Shown in pieces: positions 50,585 through 62,134 of a stretch of 64,000 nucleotides of DNA; within the stretch, counting starts at the first letter, position 1, and every line of letters begins with the position of its first letter. The DNA is taken from the NCBI GenBank assembly GCA_030180135.1, contig CM058233.1:103767994-103831993 (forward strand), given 5' to 3'. The notes below the pieces were generated by a model that had not been told where the DNA came from, did no database searches, and worked only from the letters and a program-made list of their open reading frames with translations. The position numbers and the translations under genes are program-made. The stretch is from Orychophragmus violaceus. Lineage: Eukaryota > Streptophyta > Magnoliopsida > Brassicales > Brassicaceae.

Positions 50585-51442
50585 TTTATACTAATTGAAT
50601 CTTGTTTTGTCTCGGATTGACCACGTTTTTCTTTATTTTGTAGTCAATCTTACCCCCAAAATATATATATGTTCCCACATATATAAATGGTCTATTGTGA
50701 CAAAATATAACTATCCATTGTGCTCTTTACTTAACTAATAAATTTCATGTGTTAAAATATTATTTATGTTATTTTCTTGACGAAAGTTTTGTAGTCATTC
50801 TGTCATCAAAATATTTGAATGATGGTCGACCTGTTTAGGTGGGGGGATATACATATGCCAATAGATGAGGCATATTCAAAGGCTGCTTCTAAGTCTATGG
50901 AGACTACGTGATTTGAAATGTTCATCCGCAATGAATTATATATCGCAGTCGCAAATCCGTAGAATAAGGTGATCTTCTTCCTATTTTCGAGCGATAATCC
51001 ATGACAGTATATATGCAACCCATTTTATTGCTACTTCAGTTAAGAATAAAAACTTGATGTTCACCATTAATCGGTGACACGTACTAGCTAGCTTGTAAAA
51101 CGATTACGCTAAACATTATGTTCAAAGCTAATAAAAATATGTGTATATATATGACGTGCCCATGTATGGTTAGAACGAAGAATCCAAATGAAAGAGTCCT
51201 GGTTAAAATAAAACTAAGGACAAAGATCCATTCTAAAAAGAAGGGACACCCTTCAAAATAGCGAAAGGTTAGACAGCCTTTATTATCACCATTAGTTATA
51301 TATTTGATGTACGTTGGTCTTGGTGCATAGCTATAAACTAAGAGTTTATGAGCTCGAACTTTGATGGACAAATAAAGACCAGAGAAGGTCACCGCTCGAG
51401 TAATTATTTATCAAAAACAAGTTTATGATAACATAAAAAATT
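50585..51442. other. Spacer
   Basis: About 0.86 kb of AT-rich DNA with no gene or repeat that I recognise. Confidence 0.5.
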
Positions 51443-51569
51443 GGGTTTTCTGCAAATAAACTCTTGAGGTGATCATAGATTTCGAATCAACCCTTCACCA
51501 TCATTAAATGCAAGTCAACCCTCTAACTCATGGTCAAACCGCAATATAGCCTATCCGTGTATTGATGAC

Positions 51570-51907
51570 GGCCTTGATTGGTAACCTGCGGAATGGCGGA
51601 ATCGCGTTTAAAAACGCTATTCCGCAAGAATTTTACCAATCAAAAAAATTTGCGGAATAGGAAAAAAAAAGCGAAAACGCAAAGTCTGCGTTTTCGCTTA
51701 AAAAAATACAAAGAAAAATTCATTAAGTGGAAAAGTGAACTATATGTAGATTATTTGTGGAATCTTAATATTCCGCCATTCCGCAAAACTCATCCAATCA
51801 CACAAAACTTATTCTACAATTTTTTTTTCAGCAAATTTTAAATTATTTCCGCAGCTTTATTTTATTTCCACCATTCCGCGATTCCACGAGTGTTACCAAT
51901 CGAAGCC
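51570..51907. mobile_element. Harbinger/Tourist-like MITE nested in the Pack-MULE arm
   Basis: 338 bp. Ends GGCCTTGATTGGTAAC and (reversed) GGCTTCGATTGGTAAC. GAC at 51567-51569 and 51908-51910 is the 3-bp target duplication, confirmed by the opposite Pack-MULE arm, which lacks the insert (TTGATGACATGCCACC). The interior has a 13-bp perfect stem (AAGCGAAAACGCA / TGCGTTTTCGCTT, 51669-51699) and repeats of ATTCCGC. Non-coding. Confidence 0.85.
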
Positions 51908-52654
51908 GACATGTCACCGTTAGTTTATTTAACCGAAATTAAAACACTGTCGTTTGGTACAAAATAAAATAATAATAAAACTAAAATTCATGTTGTTTTG
52001 GAAGGGATAAACAACATGCATTTGAGTTTGGTATAAAAAAAAAACTAAATGCTGGCGAGAAAATGATCGACCAAGGAGTATACTTTAACCAATCCGGTTT
52101 ACATCTGGTTCAAATCCAATGCATTTCAGGTGAGGCAAATTTATCAACAACCATCATCATCGTCTTCCTATCTGGCTCGCTCTTACCACTAACACACACC
52201 ACCACCATGCTTTCTCTCACTGCAGCCACTCTCACTCCTCCCACCATCGAGGAACTCACCAAAATCTACAGAAGCTCAAAATTACTCAAATACAGCCCTG
52301 GATTTTAACATAGCGAAAGCAGAAACTTGGAAACCAAAATCGGGGACAAGGGTAATCACAATAAGCATGTAAGGTTGCAGATTTCACAGACACCCAGAAG
52401 TGAAATTAACTACGGGAAAGCTGAAATCGACGGAAATTTTTCCTCTTTAGATCTTGCGAGAATTGGGGGAAAGAAACAAGGTGAGGGCTTTGGGTCTCAG
52501 TTACAAAGACGAGTGTGGAGAAGAAGAGAGGGAAGGAGATCTGACTGGTGAAGTGAAGGGCACACCGAATTCGTCAATCGAGGAGCGTCTTAGTTTCTAA
52601 TTTTCGCCGGAATCAATCTGGATAAATAGTTTGAGAGAAGAAGAAGTTTTGTGA

Positions 52655-52797
52655 GGTTCCGACGAGATTATTCTCCCATAAGAGTAAGCTCTGAAGCTTC
52701 TTAAGGCCTCCAATGGTCAGTGGGATTGATCCAGAGATTGAATTCTGACACAAGTACAGATTCTGCAGCTCCATACAGTGTCTAATCTCACCTAACA
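52655..52797 (-). pseudogene. Leucine-rich-repeat receptor-kinase fragment inside Pack-MULE
   Basis: Minus strand: GEIRHCMELQNLYLCQNSIS, GSIPLTIGGLKKLQSLLLWE, NNLVG. These are almost two LRR units of the LxxLxLxxNxLxGxIP plant-specific type and resemble the RGI/RCH-type receptor kinases (At4g26540-like). No kinase domain or start is present; the similarity ends abruptly on both sides. It is a captured piece, not a gene. Confidence 0.8.
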
Positions 52798-53639
52798 TTT
52801 GGGTTTGCGCTTTTCTTCGATTCGTTAACGGATTTGGCCGAGTGACGATCGAGACGTGTGCGCTTGTGCTCTCGACGGAATTGGTTGGGAAGAAATGGCG
52901 AGGACGAGTCGGGATCATGAATTTCTTCGGATTCATGCTTGGATTTTTGTCTCTCCCTTCCATGGCTTACATCAATCGAGGGAATTCGTGGAGGATTCTC
53001 TACATTTGAACTTCGATTCCGACAATAATGTACTGTGTCTGGTTCGTTTTTTTGGAAGCTGAGAAAAGAGTAGAGTCGATGGGTAGTGTTTGGTTTAAAT
53101 TCCAAAGCCAAACCATTTAATCAATTATACCAATTATATTAGACAAAACTCAAATGCATGTTGTTTATCCCTTCCAAAAACAGCATGAATTTTAATTTTA
53201 TTATTATTTTATTTTGTACCAAACGACAGTGTTTTAATTTCGGTTAAATAAACTAACGGTGGCATGTCATCAATACACGGATAGGCTATATTGCGGTTTG
53301 ACCGTGAGTTAGAAGGTTGACTTGCATTTAACGAGGGTGAAGGGTTGATTCGAAATCTATGACCACCTCAAGGGTTTATTTGCAGAAAACCCTAAAAAAT
53401 TACCATAACGTGTGAGTTTCGAGTTTCGAGTTTCGACAAGTTAATGTATGTCTTGGAGCAGAAGCTACAAGCATGGTCGCGACTAGTGAGTACTAAGCTA
53501 CTCGAGTCATCCTTGTGGACAATCTTAGTTTACAAGCAAGAAATGTTGGTCTTATCATGTGTAAAAGTTTGGGACAATCTTAGCTACTTAATGATTACAG
53601 TAAACTTTTGAAGTTATAATTAGCATCAAATAAAACAAG

Positions 53640-53915
53640 CGATACCAAATATTCTATAGTTAATCCAATGATGATCACAAAAGCACTAATTAACCTGAAA
53701 ACAAAGCATCAAAGAAATGTAAGTTATATGATTCAGAAAGAAACTAGCAAAGATACTTTGTTTGATTCTAAGCTAATGTCCTCCACAAACATATGCTCAG
53801 AATGTACAATCGAGCTAATAGCAGTAGTGACAATTAGACTAATCGGGTTGAATATGCTCAGGAAGGCTGGACCCTTCTTGATAACCAACCATCCAACAAG
53901 GTAAACAGTTCATGC
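53640..53915 (-). pseudogene. UMAMIT / WAT1-related (EamA) transporter fragment
   Basis: Minus strand: YLVGWLVIKKGPAFLSIFNP, ISLIVTTAISSIVHSEHMFV, then an intron-like gap with TTTTCAG and LISAFVIIIGLTIEYLV. This is the last part of the second EamA repeat of plant UMAMIT amino-acid exporters (KKGPVFVSxFxPL and GxxLIxxGLY motifs). The N-terminal nine-tenths is missing and E/S changes are present. It lies 250 bp beyond the Pack-MULE. Confidence 0.72.
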
Positions 53916-55606
53916 AGTGAAGAATCCAAGTAAAACGGAAGTCAGTTATTAGTGCACATAGACAAACACTGGACCAAAGAAGTCAAAGAACATATAATAA
54001 AAGTAAGTAAGATATTTCTCTAAATAAAAATCCACCTAAAATAATAAATATTATTGTTATAATAATAATAAATAAATAAATTAACATTGAAGTAAAATTG
54101 TATACTAAAAATGAAAAATGAAATAATTATAAATTAACATTATTTGTTTATGATAAATATTAGTTCTTTAAAATAGACGTATTGTAAATATATTATGAGC
54201 AACTTGAAATATTTGATCATAATATTTTCTATTATTCATATATTGTATTTAATTTTTTAATATAATTTATATATATAATGTTAAAATATATTTTAATTAT
54301 TAAATATATTTATTATATTTTATTTATTTATATATATAATCATAAATATATTTATTATATTTTATTTATTTTAATTATGTTATGTACCACTTTTCCATTC
54401 AAAGAAGAATATATTTATGTTGACCAAAAAAAAGAAGAATATATTTATTTGAACTGCTTGATCCGTACTTGTAACGCTTGATCCGTTTGATCCATATTTG
54501 ATCCGCCTGATCTCCTTAAACTATTTGATATGCAACGCTTGATCCACTCTTTTAATACTAATAAGTTTTTGTACCTAAAAATGGAGGTTAAAAATTTATT
54601 ATTCTTCAAAGTATCATTACATATAAAAATTAAAAGTCGGTTTTATTTAACAACGTTGAAAACTAATGCAAGATGCTTGTTTTTCAGTAGTATTTATTGC
54701 TATATTTTAAACCGGAACGTCTTTAATTTCTACGGTTTCAACTTTCAACAATAAATGAAATTGAAACATATTTCCTAAACCGAGCTGTCAAATGGAGCCA
54801 ACTCAAAGACAAAAGAAAACCGTTTATTCCATCGAAATAAATTTAACAATAAGTTTAAACATTAATGAATCGTAATTAATGCCATTATTGAGTGGAGGCC
54901 ATCAAGGCTGCGATTCCTTGATTCATTAAAGACAGAACGGACGACCTGGTGATCGAAGACTGTCTCTAAACTCAGTCTCTACTGTAATTAAGTTCTATCT
55001 TCAGTGTCTCAATTTTTTTTATTAGACTAACTTAATAATGAATGAACCTGGCGTGATAACCATGCTCTCTTGTGCACGACCTCTCTCGCCAGAAAATAAA
55101 AAAATATTTCATTTGCCAAGTTATGAAGACTTTGAACATAGATTTATAGTTACTCGAATCACTGACACGTGTAGTTGGAATTGTTATATACTAGTACTAC
55201 TTTATAGTATTAAAGTTTTCAGGCTTTTCCATGTTCGGATGCTTAACAATAATTAAAGCCTTCGGTCGTTAGATAGATTCGGAAAAAGGTTATGGAGATT
55301 CTTAGAAAATACTATATTCTTTTATAAAATGGTCCATGCTCGAAGTGATCGTGTAATGGTTATTAGACAAATTACTGGGGACTTTTTAGCATATGCTACG
55401 GGGATACGTCAATCAAGTATAAAAAGGTAAAAGTATTGTGGAATGATATATAGTTGTCGAACGAGACGATGTTTCTATTAGGCATAGACGTTAATCCGGA
55501 TCAGGTATTTCAGGTTTTCAAGTTTAGATTTAAAGAACCCCTACCAATATTTTATTTAATTGGATCAGGTTTGGTTTGAGACTTACCAAATTCATATCAG
55601 TTTAAT
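53916..55606. other. AT-rich intergenic region
   Basis: 54040-54440 is extremely AT-rich with tandem-like TTTATTATATTTTATTTATT units (about 54305-54375). 54459-54550 holds several copies of TTGATCCG. Nothing else recognised. Confidence 0.5.
54459..54550. repeat. Clustered TTGATCCG repeats
   Basis: At least five exact or near-exact TTGATCC(G/A) copies within about 90 bp at irregular spacing of 8-30 bp. Origin unknown. Confidence 0.7.
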
Positions 55607-55623
55607 AAACTAAGACCCACCGT

Positions 55624-56920
55624 CTGAGAGTGGTCCCTCTTGCGTCTTAGTTGCCGTGCTCTGCTTCCAGTTCGAATGCGCCGCCTCCGCTCTGACAGAG
55701 TCCGTCCTCCTCTTCCTCCCTTAACTGCTGGCTTTGGTGTTTCGGTGGTTTTCGACTACTCATGGCGGGTCGCGTCTCCTAGCGAGTCGTTTATTTGCAG
55801 CGGGTCTGTGGATCTGGTGAAGTGGAGTGGTCGGGTGTGCTTGGTCTTGTCTGAGCTCGGGTTCGTGCTTCCTCTACGCCGGTCCTATGGTGTGGTGGTC
55901 ATCGGGGCTTGTGACGGTTCTGATGGGTCTCGTGGTTGCCGTAGACGTTTCTTCGGCTCCGTCCTTCCCGTCTCTCCTTCCCGGTTTGGTATGCTTTTTC
56001 TCCTGTGGTTGAGGTGTGTGTGCTAGCTGGGCAGAACTGGTTAGGATTTTAGACCTGGTTAAGTTTAGTTAGCTTCTAGTTGTGGTCTTTGTATTGCTTG
56101 TGTGGTCCTTTTGCCTAAGGGACTGGTTTGACTCTGTTCGTCAGTTGGTTTAGCTGTGGTTGTGAGTGTGCTTTCGTCAGATCCCTCTAGAATTTCAGCT
56201 TTGTGGATGCGAGCTTTTTTTGCCAGCGGTCTTATTTTAGTTTGGTGGGTTCGTTCTCTGCGGTATGGCTGTGGGTTGGTTTTGATCTCTTACCTCTTCG
56301 GGAAGGTTAAAAGTTTTGAGATGGTGGTGTCTTTGGGCTTGCCCAGATTCTTTTCTGTCTTCTGCTTTAGTCCTTAAGCCGGTGGTTTGGTGGGTCTCTT
56401 GTTGTGGTGGATTCGCTTCCTATTGGATTTTCCGACTCTCTTGAGAGCAACGGTGCGGATCTAACTGCATATTGTTCTTCCAAGTTTCTGCCCAAATGTT
56501 TGGGTTTTGTTAGATATGTGCTTGTGGCCTCTTGGCCTTTGGATCTTCTGCTCTTTCTAATTCATGGTCCTGACATGAGTTAGGTTTTGGTTCGGTTTCG
56601 TCTATCAACGGTATTTTGCTGCACAAAGCAACTATTTTCTTTCCACTGCAATCCTTCAAAGATTAAGGAGAGTAATGAGCTTGTGTGTTTATCTCCAAAT
56701 AGGAATGCTGTTTAATCTACTACTGTAGATGACAAATTGTGATATTCCTTTCATTTTGGATGTGGTCTGCTATTTCTTATGCTTTTGTAATGGTGCCTAC
56801 TGGTATCCTCTCTAGCATTTTTGTTCTTGATTGTCCTCTCTCTCATTTAGAGGTTGTAATCACTCAAACGTTGTCTCCTTTGGAGTTCTTATGAAATGAA
56901 ATCAGTGTTAAAAAAAAAAA
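55624..56920 (+). mobile_element. Non-coding polyadenylated retroelement
   Basis: About 1.3 kb. AACTAAGACCCACCGT occurs immediately before (55608-55623) and after the poly-A tail (about 56920-56935), a 16-bp target duplication. The 5' third is GC-rich (CGCCTCC, CCGTCC), the rest T/G-rich, ending in GTGTTAAAAAAAAAAAA. Frames up to 128 codons have no protein-family resemblance. Same architecture as the element at 23329-24675 but in the opposite orientation. Confidence 0.8.
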
Positions 56921-56935
56921 AACTAAGACCCACCG

Positions 56936-57229
56936 TTACCCAAATAATAGTTCATAACCAGTTATATAGTTCTGTTATTTTGGATTTTATTTCGGATTTT
57001 TGGGTTTAAACCGACCCCAACCCAACATCCAAACTACTCATGCATCTAACCCGTTTTTTTATTATTTGAAAATCTGTACCCTATCCAAACCCGCTATTTT
57101 GGGTCGGGTTAGTATCAGGTATGTATAGTTATAAACGCTTAGACCTAGTTCTTACATTCATATAAACCATTTGAAGATACTATCGAGAAGGCTTCGGTTT
57201 CTTGTTTGGAAAGAATTTAAGGTAACCCA
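56936..57229. other. Spacer
   Basis: Short stretch with CCCAACCC/GGGTCGGGTT-type repeats. No gene. Confidence 0.4.
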
Positions 57230-57423
57230 GGTCACTAGAAAGTTCACTTTAGTAGAACATACTAAAGAGAAGAGAATGAATTGTATTATGATTGTTTAAG
57301 GATTAGTTACATCGACATATTACATATATAGGAGAAGGAGATAAAGGATATACTTTGTAAGTTAGGATCCTAACTAGAATGTAACTCTTAAGAATATACA
57401 AAGATATGGTAATATCTTCTATA
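57230..57423 (-). mobile_element. Probable copia 3' LTR portion
   Basis: On the minus strand, directly after the pol stop comes a purine-rich tract (TTGAGGGGGCATA) and then AT-rich sequence of the kind that opens plant copia LTRs (TATAGAAGATATTACC). The outer LTR end was not located because no second LTR is in the window. Confidence 0.5.
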
Positions 57424-60400
57424 TGCCCCCTCAAGATGGACGTCCAGAGGTAAGTCCAATCTTGGAAGCGTGAGAAGCAAGCAATGTTTGAGAAACAGGC
57501 TTCGTTAAGGCATCAACAAGCTGATCCTTTGATGAGATATGAGAGACGCGTAGTACACCTGAATGAACAATTTTGCGAATAAAGTGGTAATCCAAAGCCA
57601 CATGCTTCATCCTAGAGTGAAAAACCGGATTCACACTTAAGTACGTTGCGTCGACATTGTCACAAAAGATAACCGGCTGCGTTTCTAATCGAACTCCAAG
57701 CTCACATAACAGGGCTAGAATCCCCTGGAGCTCAGAAGCAGTATATGCCACACGACGGTATTCCGTCTTAGTAGAAGAACGAGCAATTGTATGTTGCTTT
57801 CGTGAAGACCAAGCAATCGGATGAGCACCCAATTAGACTATATAAGCACTCGTCGAAGTATAGTCATCACGGTTACCTTCCCAATCAACATCGTAAAAGG
57901 CATGGAGTGAGGGTTTGTTATCACGCCGAAGACCCATGCCTAAGTCACATGTACCGGCAAGATACCAGAGAAAACGTTTTGCAGCCTCCCAGTGTAAATC
58001 CGTGGGCCGATGCATGAACTGTGACAATTTGTTCACTGCAAAGGCTATATCAAGGCGTGTAAAGTGCAAATATTGCAAGCTACCAACCACAGTCCGATAT
58101 AAGGTACCATCAAAGAGAGTTGTGCCGGAGAGCAGTTGCAAGCGATCGGTAGAGACCATGGGAGAGCTCACTGGTTTGGCGTTAACCATGTTGGTCTTAG
58201 CTAAGAGATCATTGATGTACTTGCGTTGTGTGAGTAATAACCCGGCAGGTGTGCGTTGTACTTCAATGCCCAAGAAGTAGGACAAATCGCCAAGATCCTT
58301 TAGCGAAAACCGTGACCTCAGAACAACAATGAATCGTTGTACCTTGGAGGAGTCATTGCCAATGACGATTATATCGTCAACATAAATCAGTACATAGATA
58401 ACAACATTGTCGGCCATGAAGATGAATAGTGAGGCGTCTGTAAGAGAGTTCTTAAACCCATGTTGAAGCATAAAGTTTCTTAACTCCATGTACCACATGC
58501 GAAGAGCTTGCTTAAGTCCATATATGGCCTTCCTCAACCAACAAACAAATTCTGGGCGATCTCGATCGATAAAACCAGGAGGTTGTTCCATGTACACCTC
58601 CTCTATGAGATTGCCCTGCAAAAATGCGTTATTGACATCCAATTGACGAATGTCCCAATCATTAGCAACAACAATACTCAGAATCGTAAGTATGGTCGGT
58701 TGTTTAATCACTGGACTGAAAGTTTTGTGATAGTCAACGCCTGGTTTCTGATGAAACCCCTTAGCCACCAAACGTGATTTGAAGCGGTCTACTGTGCCAT
58801 CAGGTTTATGTTTAGTGCGAAAGACCCAACGACATCCAACTAAACTGAATGCAGGATTCATTGGAACCAAATCCCATGAGTGATTTCTGAGCTGAGAGTC
58901 AAACTCTTCACTCATTGAGAGGCGCCATCTCTTGTCTCGCAGAGCTGCACTAACACAAGGTAGTTCATCGTCTGATAGATCTTGATTTACTGACTTGTGA
59001 GCAAGAAGAGAGTACTTGGGATTGGGCTTTACAATATTGTTCATGCCCCTTGTAACCATACGAGTTTCATTAGTTGTAGCAGGCGCATGAGAGACCGTAG
59101 GTTGTGGAGATGAAAATGTAGTAGTAGCTGCGGAAGTGTGTGAACATGAGGAAGAACTGATATCCACAGCCACCAGAGGTGATTCCGAGCCAACATTTTG
59201 CATATCAGATGCACCCAGATCCTGCGAAACAAACTCATTTCCAGAAGCAGAGATATCAACATGAGTAGAAGTCATAGGATTCAAACCTGAAGGCTCCACC
59301 GGAGATGGAGGAATTGGTGACGGAACCAAGACATGGATGACTGGCAGACACCACGCGGCACTTTGAGTGTGGGCTGGAGAAGAATAAAAAAGAAGACGGC
59401 TATAAGGGAAATCAGTTTCAACGAAATGTACATGTCGAGAGACATATACACGAGTAGAAGAAAGATCAAGACAGAGATAAGCATTTTGACTGAGTGAATA
59501 TCCAAGAAACAAACAAGGCTTGGATTTTGGATCAAGCTTGTGAGTGGTGTATGGCCTTAGCCATGGATAACATAGACAGCCAAAAACCTTCAACTTCCAA
59601 TAGTTTGGCTTGTCGCCAAATAGCTTTTCATACGCCGAGCCAAGAGAGAGAGAGATTTGGTGTTGGCTGTCGATTAATGAGGTATACAGCCGCAGCCATT
59701 GCATAAGCCCAGAATTTGATTGGCATTGAAGCATGAGAAAGAAGCTTTAGTCCAGTCTCGACAATGTGTTTGTGTCTCAGTTCTGCGAAGCCATTGTGCT
59801 CCGGTGTGTGAGGAGGAGTAGTAAGGTGTGAAACGTCGTGGGATGCAAGATAATCAGCGAGGGCAACATACTCTCCTCCATTGTCTGAATACAGAGACAC
59901 AAGACGTTCGTTAAACCGATTTTCAACTAATGTTTTCCAGCGAATGAATGTTTCCTTGAAATCAAACTTTCGTCTTAGTGGATAGAACCAAATATAGTGT
60001 GTATAATGGTCAACAAAAACCGTGTAGTATTTGAACCCATCAATCGAAGTAACAGGCGAAGTCCAGACATCAGAGAAAACTAATTCAAGCGTTTTTATTG
60101 ATTTAAGAGAAGAGGACAAAGCAAAAGGCAGCTTATGACTTTTGTGAATAGCACAATCATGACATTAAAAAGACGACAAGGAACGAGAATCAAAAAGCAT
60201 AGAAGAAGAAATAACATTTTGAAGGATTGGAATAGTTAGATGACCCAACCGAAAATGCCAGATTGAAAGTGGACTTTTGGTGAGAGCTGAAAAGGTGTAT
60301 GGAGATTTTTGATTTGGCCACACATATCCTCCATCCTTAGTTTCCCCCGTGAGAAGTGGAGCCCCCGTTTAGATTTCCTTGAACTTAAATATTTTGGGAA

Positions 60401-60691
60401 AGAATTCCACAGAAACATCATTGTCAGTACACAGCTTGTTGATGGAAATGAGATTCTTGGCAATAGTTGTTGGCACATGAAGTATATTATTCAGCTGGAA
60501 AGTACGATTAGGAAAGGTAAGAGTAGCGGAACCAATGTTGGTGATCACTAAACCTTTACCGTCGCCAACCATGACTTCATCACTGCCATTGTAAGGCGTG
60601 TGAAGTGACAAGTTTGAAAGGTCAGACGTGAGGTGATAGGAAGCTCCAGAATCCATCAGCCAACTTGATGAATATCCTTGTTGTATCACAG
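57424..60691 (-). pseudogene. Decayed Ty1/copia gag-pol remnant
   Basis: Minus strand, in order from 60691: protease SSWLMDSGASYHLTSD; GAG-pre-integrase region with a Cys/His motif CHDCAIHKSHKLPF; integrase (FSDVWTSPVTSIDGFKYYTV, SLYSDNGGEYVAL, HTPEHNGFAELRHKHIVETG); reverse transcriptase (CRWVFRTKHKPDGTVDRFK, IRQLDVNNAFLQGNL, LIYVDDIIVIGND); and RNase H (HPIAWSSRKQHTIARSSTKT). Defects: an in-frame stop after FKFKEI (60369-60371), another just before CHDC (about 60163), a frameshift near 59640 and a stop at 57833 ahead of RNase H. The gag and 5' LTR are not present because an Athila-like element interrupts the protease end. Not mobile. Confidence 0.92.
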
Positions 60692-62134
60692 TGATAGCTA
60701 GGATTTTACAATCCTTTGAGGTATCAATTCCTCAAGCTTATCGAAGTAGCTTTGAGGTATCGAACCTATTCTGGGACGGATAAGACCAATAAGCACACAC
60801 CAATCCTCTAAAGTCAAATCAAACAATTTGGTTTTCTTGTTTCTAACAGTCCTAATAAAAACAAATCAAACAGAGGTAAACAAAAACGAATAAACAAACG
60901 ATTTCAATCAATGGCAAGAATAAGGCTCAAGGGCAAGGGTCAACGGATAGATGACTCGGGATGATCAAGGAATCCTAATTCCAGCTTCTAAAAGCTAATC
61001 TCTTAGCAAGGAACACACCATGTAAATCAGTTTAATCTCTTAATACTAATTCTTCGTTTAAACTTAACTCAAGAACAAATCATCATTTGTGAATCAAATC
61101 AAACGAGCATTCAAACAAGTTCCCATTAGCAACCAATCACTCTAGGCATACATTTTCATGTGCTAGAATATGAAAGTCCTAACAAAGCTAAATTCAGGAA
61201 TTTCATCGAACATGTTGTGAACAAGAAATTCTAAACATCCTAATCAATGTGATCAAGATCAATTAGGCATTAAGGACACTTTGCTAGATGAGATTTTAAA
61301 CAATTAACTACTAGAATTCTATTGATCACCCCAAATCAACCTAGTCCTACCCAACCCACAAGCCTATAGAGAACTACTCACTAATCATGGCTAGATCAAC
61401 AAAACTCATAGAAATAGAGTTGATCATGATGAATTAGTGGGAGATTGAGTGATTTTGTTGAAGGAATAACAAAAGAAGTCTAGATTAATCAAAAGAATCA
61501 ATTGTGTTCTTACAAAAGAGTTTAGAACATCAAAAACTGCATAAGAAACAAAATAAAATAGGTTTTTGGCTTAAATAGTCTAAAAGGTGCGAGCCGGGTC
61601 AACCCGGAACAAACCGGGTGTTGACCCGGATCCAAGTGCAATTCTGGGGTCGATATCGGTCAGGTGGACCGATATGCAGACCGATATCGAGTCTCGGATT
61701 ATTTCTGGGTTCGAGCGTATCGGTCCACCTGACCGATATGTGGACCGATATGAACCCTCGAAAATTAATCCGAGAGTCCATATCGGTCGGGTGGACCGAT
61801 ATGGTGGCCGATACTGTTCTCCGAAACTTTGACGAGGGGCTGTATCGGCCCGCCTGGCCGATACTCAGACCGATATGGTCCTTCTTTGGCTCTTCCTTGG
61901 TCTTCTGAGCTCAAGACTCCACTTCCAGGCTCACCAATGCTCCTAGATGCCTCCATTCACCTGCAAAACACAAGAAACACTCCAAATGCAAGCCTAGAAT
62001 GCCTAATCCTAGTCCTAAACAACTCTAGACTCTAGATGCGACAATGACTCGGCAAAATGGTAAGAATGATGGAGAAAATAAATCAAAACAAGAACTATAT
62101 ACAAGCCTAAATGCATGAAAATGTATGAATATCA
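60692..62134 (-). mobile_element. Long LTR of an Athila-like (Ty3/gypsy) element
   Basis: 1443 bp bounded by TGATAGCTAGG at 60692 and TGAATATCA at 62134, giving TGATA...TATCA ends. On the minus strand a polypurine tract AGTTTGGGGGAAT stands immediately before it (62135-62147 on plus), so this is a 3' LTR of a minus-strand element that continues to the right. Length fits Athila. It interrupts the copia remnant upstream of its protease motif. The second LTR lies outside the window. Confidence 0.72.
61653..61880. repeat. Four-unit alternating palindromic array in the LTR
   Basis: TATCGGT/TATCGGC cores start at 61654, 61718, 61781 and 61843 (spacing 64, 63, 62). Each unit is a near-palindrome followed by a second ACCGATAT. 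The asymmetric centre alternates: ATCGGTCAGGTGGACCGAT in unit 1, its exact reverse complement in unit 2, GGTCGGGTGGACC in unit 3, GGCCCGCCTGGCC in unit 4. Confidence 0.9.

Larger units (their letters stand above)
51443..53392. mobile_element. Pack-MULE-like Mutator element
   Basis: 1950 bp. Flanked by a perfect 9-bp duplication TAAAAAATT (51434-51442 and 53393-53401). The ends GGGTTTTCTGCAAATAAAC are inverted repeats that continue with GAGGTGRTCATAGATTTCGA and AATCAACCCTTCACC and on to AAACAACATGCATTTGAGTT, about 260 bp per arm once the nested MITE in the left arm is set aside. The interior (about 52040-53110) is more GC-rich and contains a fragment of a leucine-rich-repeat kinase gene, so it fits a Pack-MULE. 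Confidence 0.88.

Noticed and set aside
50806..51392. Minus-strand frames of 70-102 codons
   Set aside because: AT-rich, no motif, no splice or promoter context; treated as chance frames.
61653..61880. CRISPR-like array (regular repeats, about 63-bp period)
   Set aside because: Only four diverged palindromic units in a plant LTR, with no unique spacers or cas genes; CRISPR is not expected in nuclear plant DNA.
61587..61956. Overlapping frames with GPPDRY-like repeats on both strands
   Set aside because: Produced by the palindromic LTR array, readable on both strands; no start context or family.
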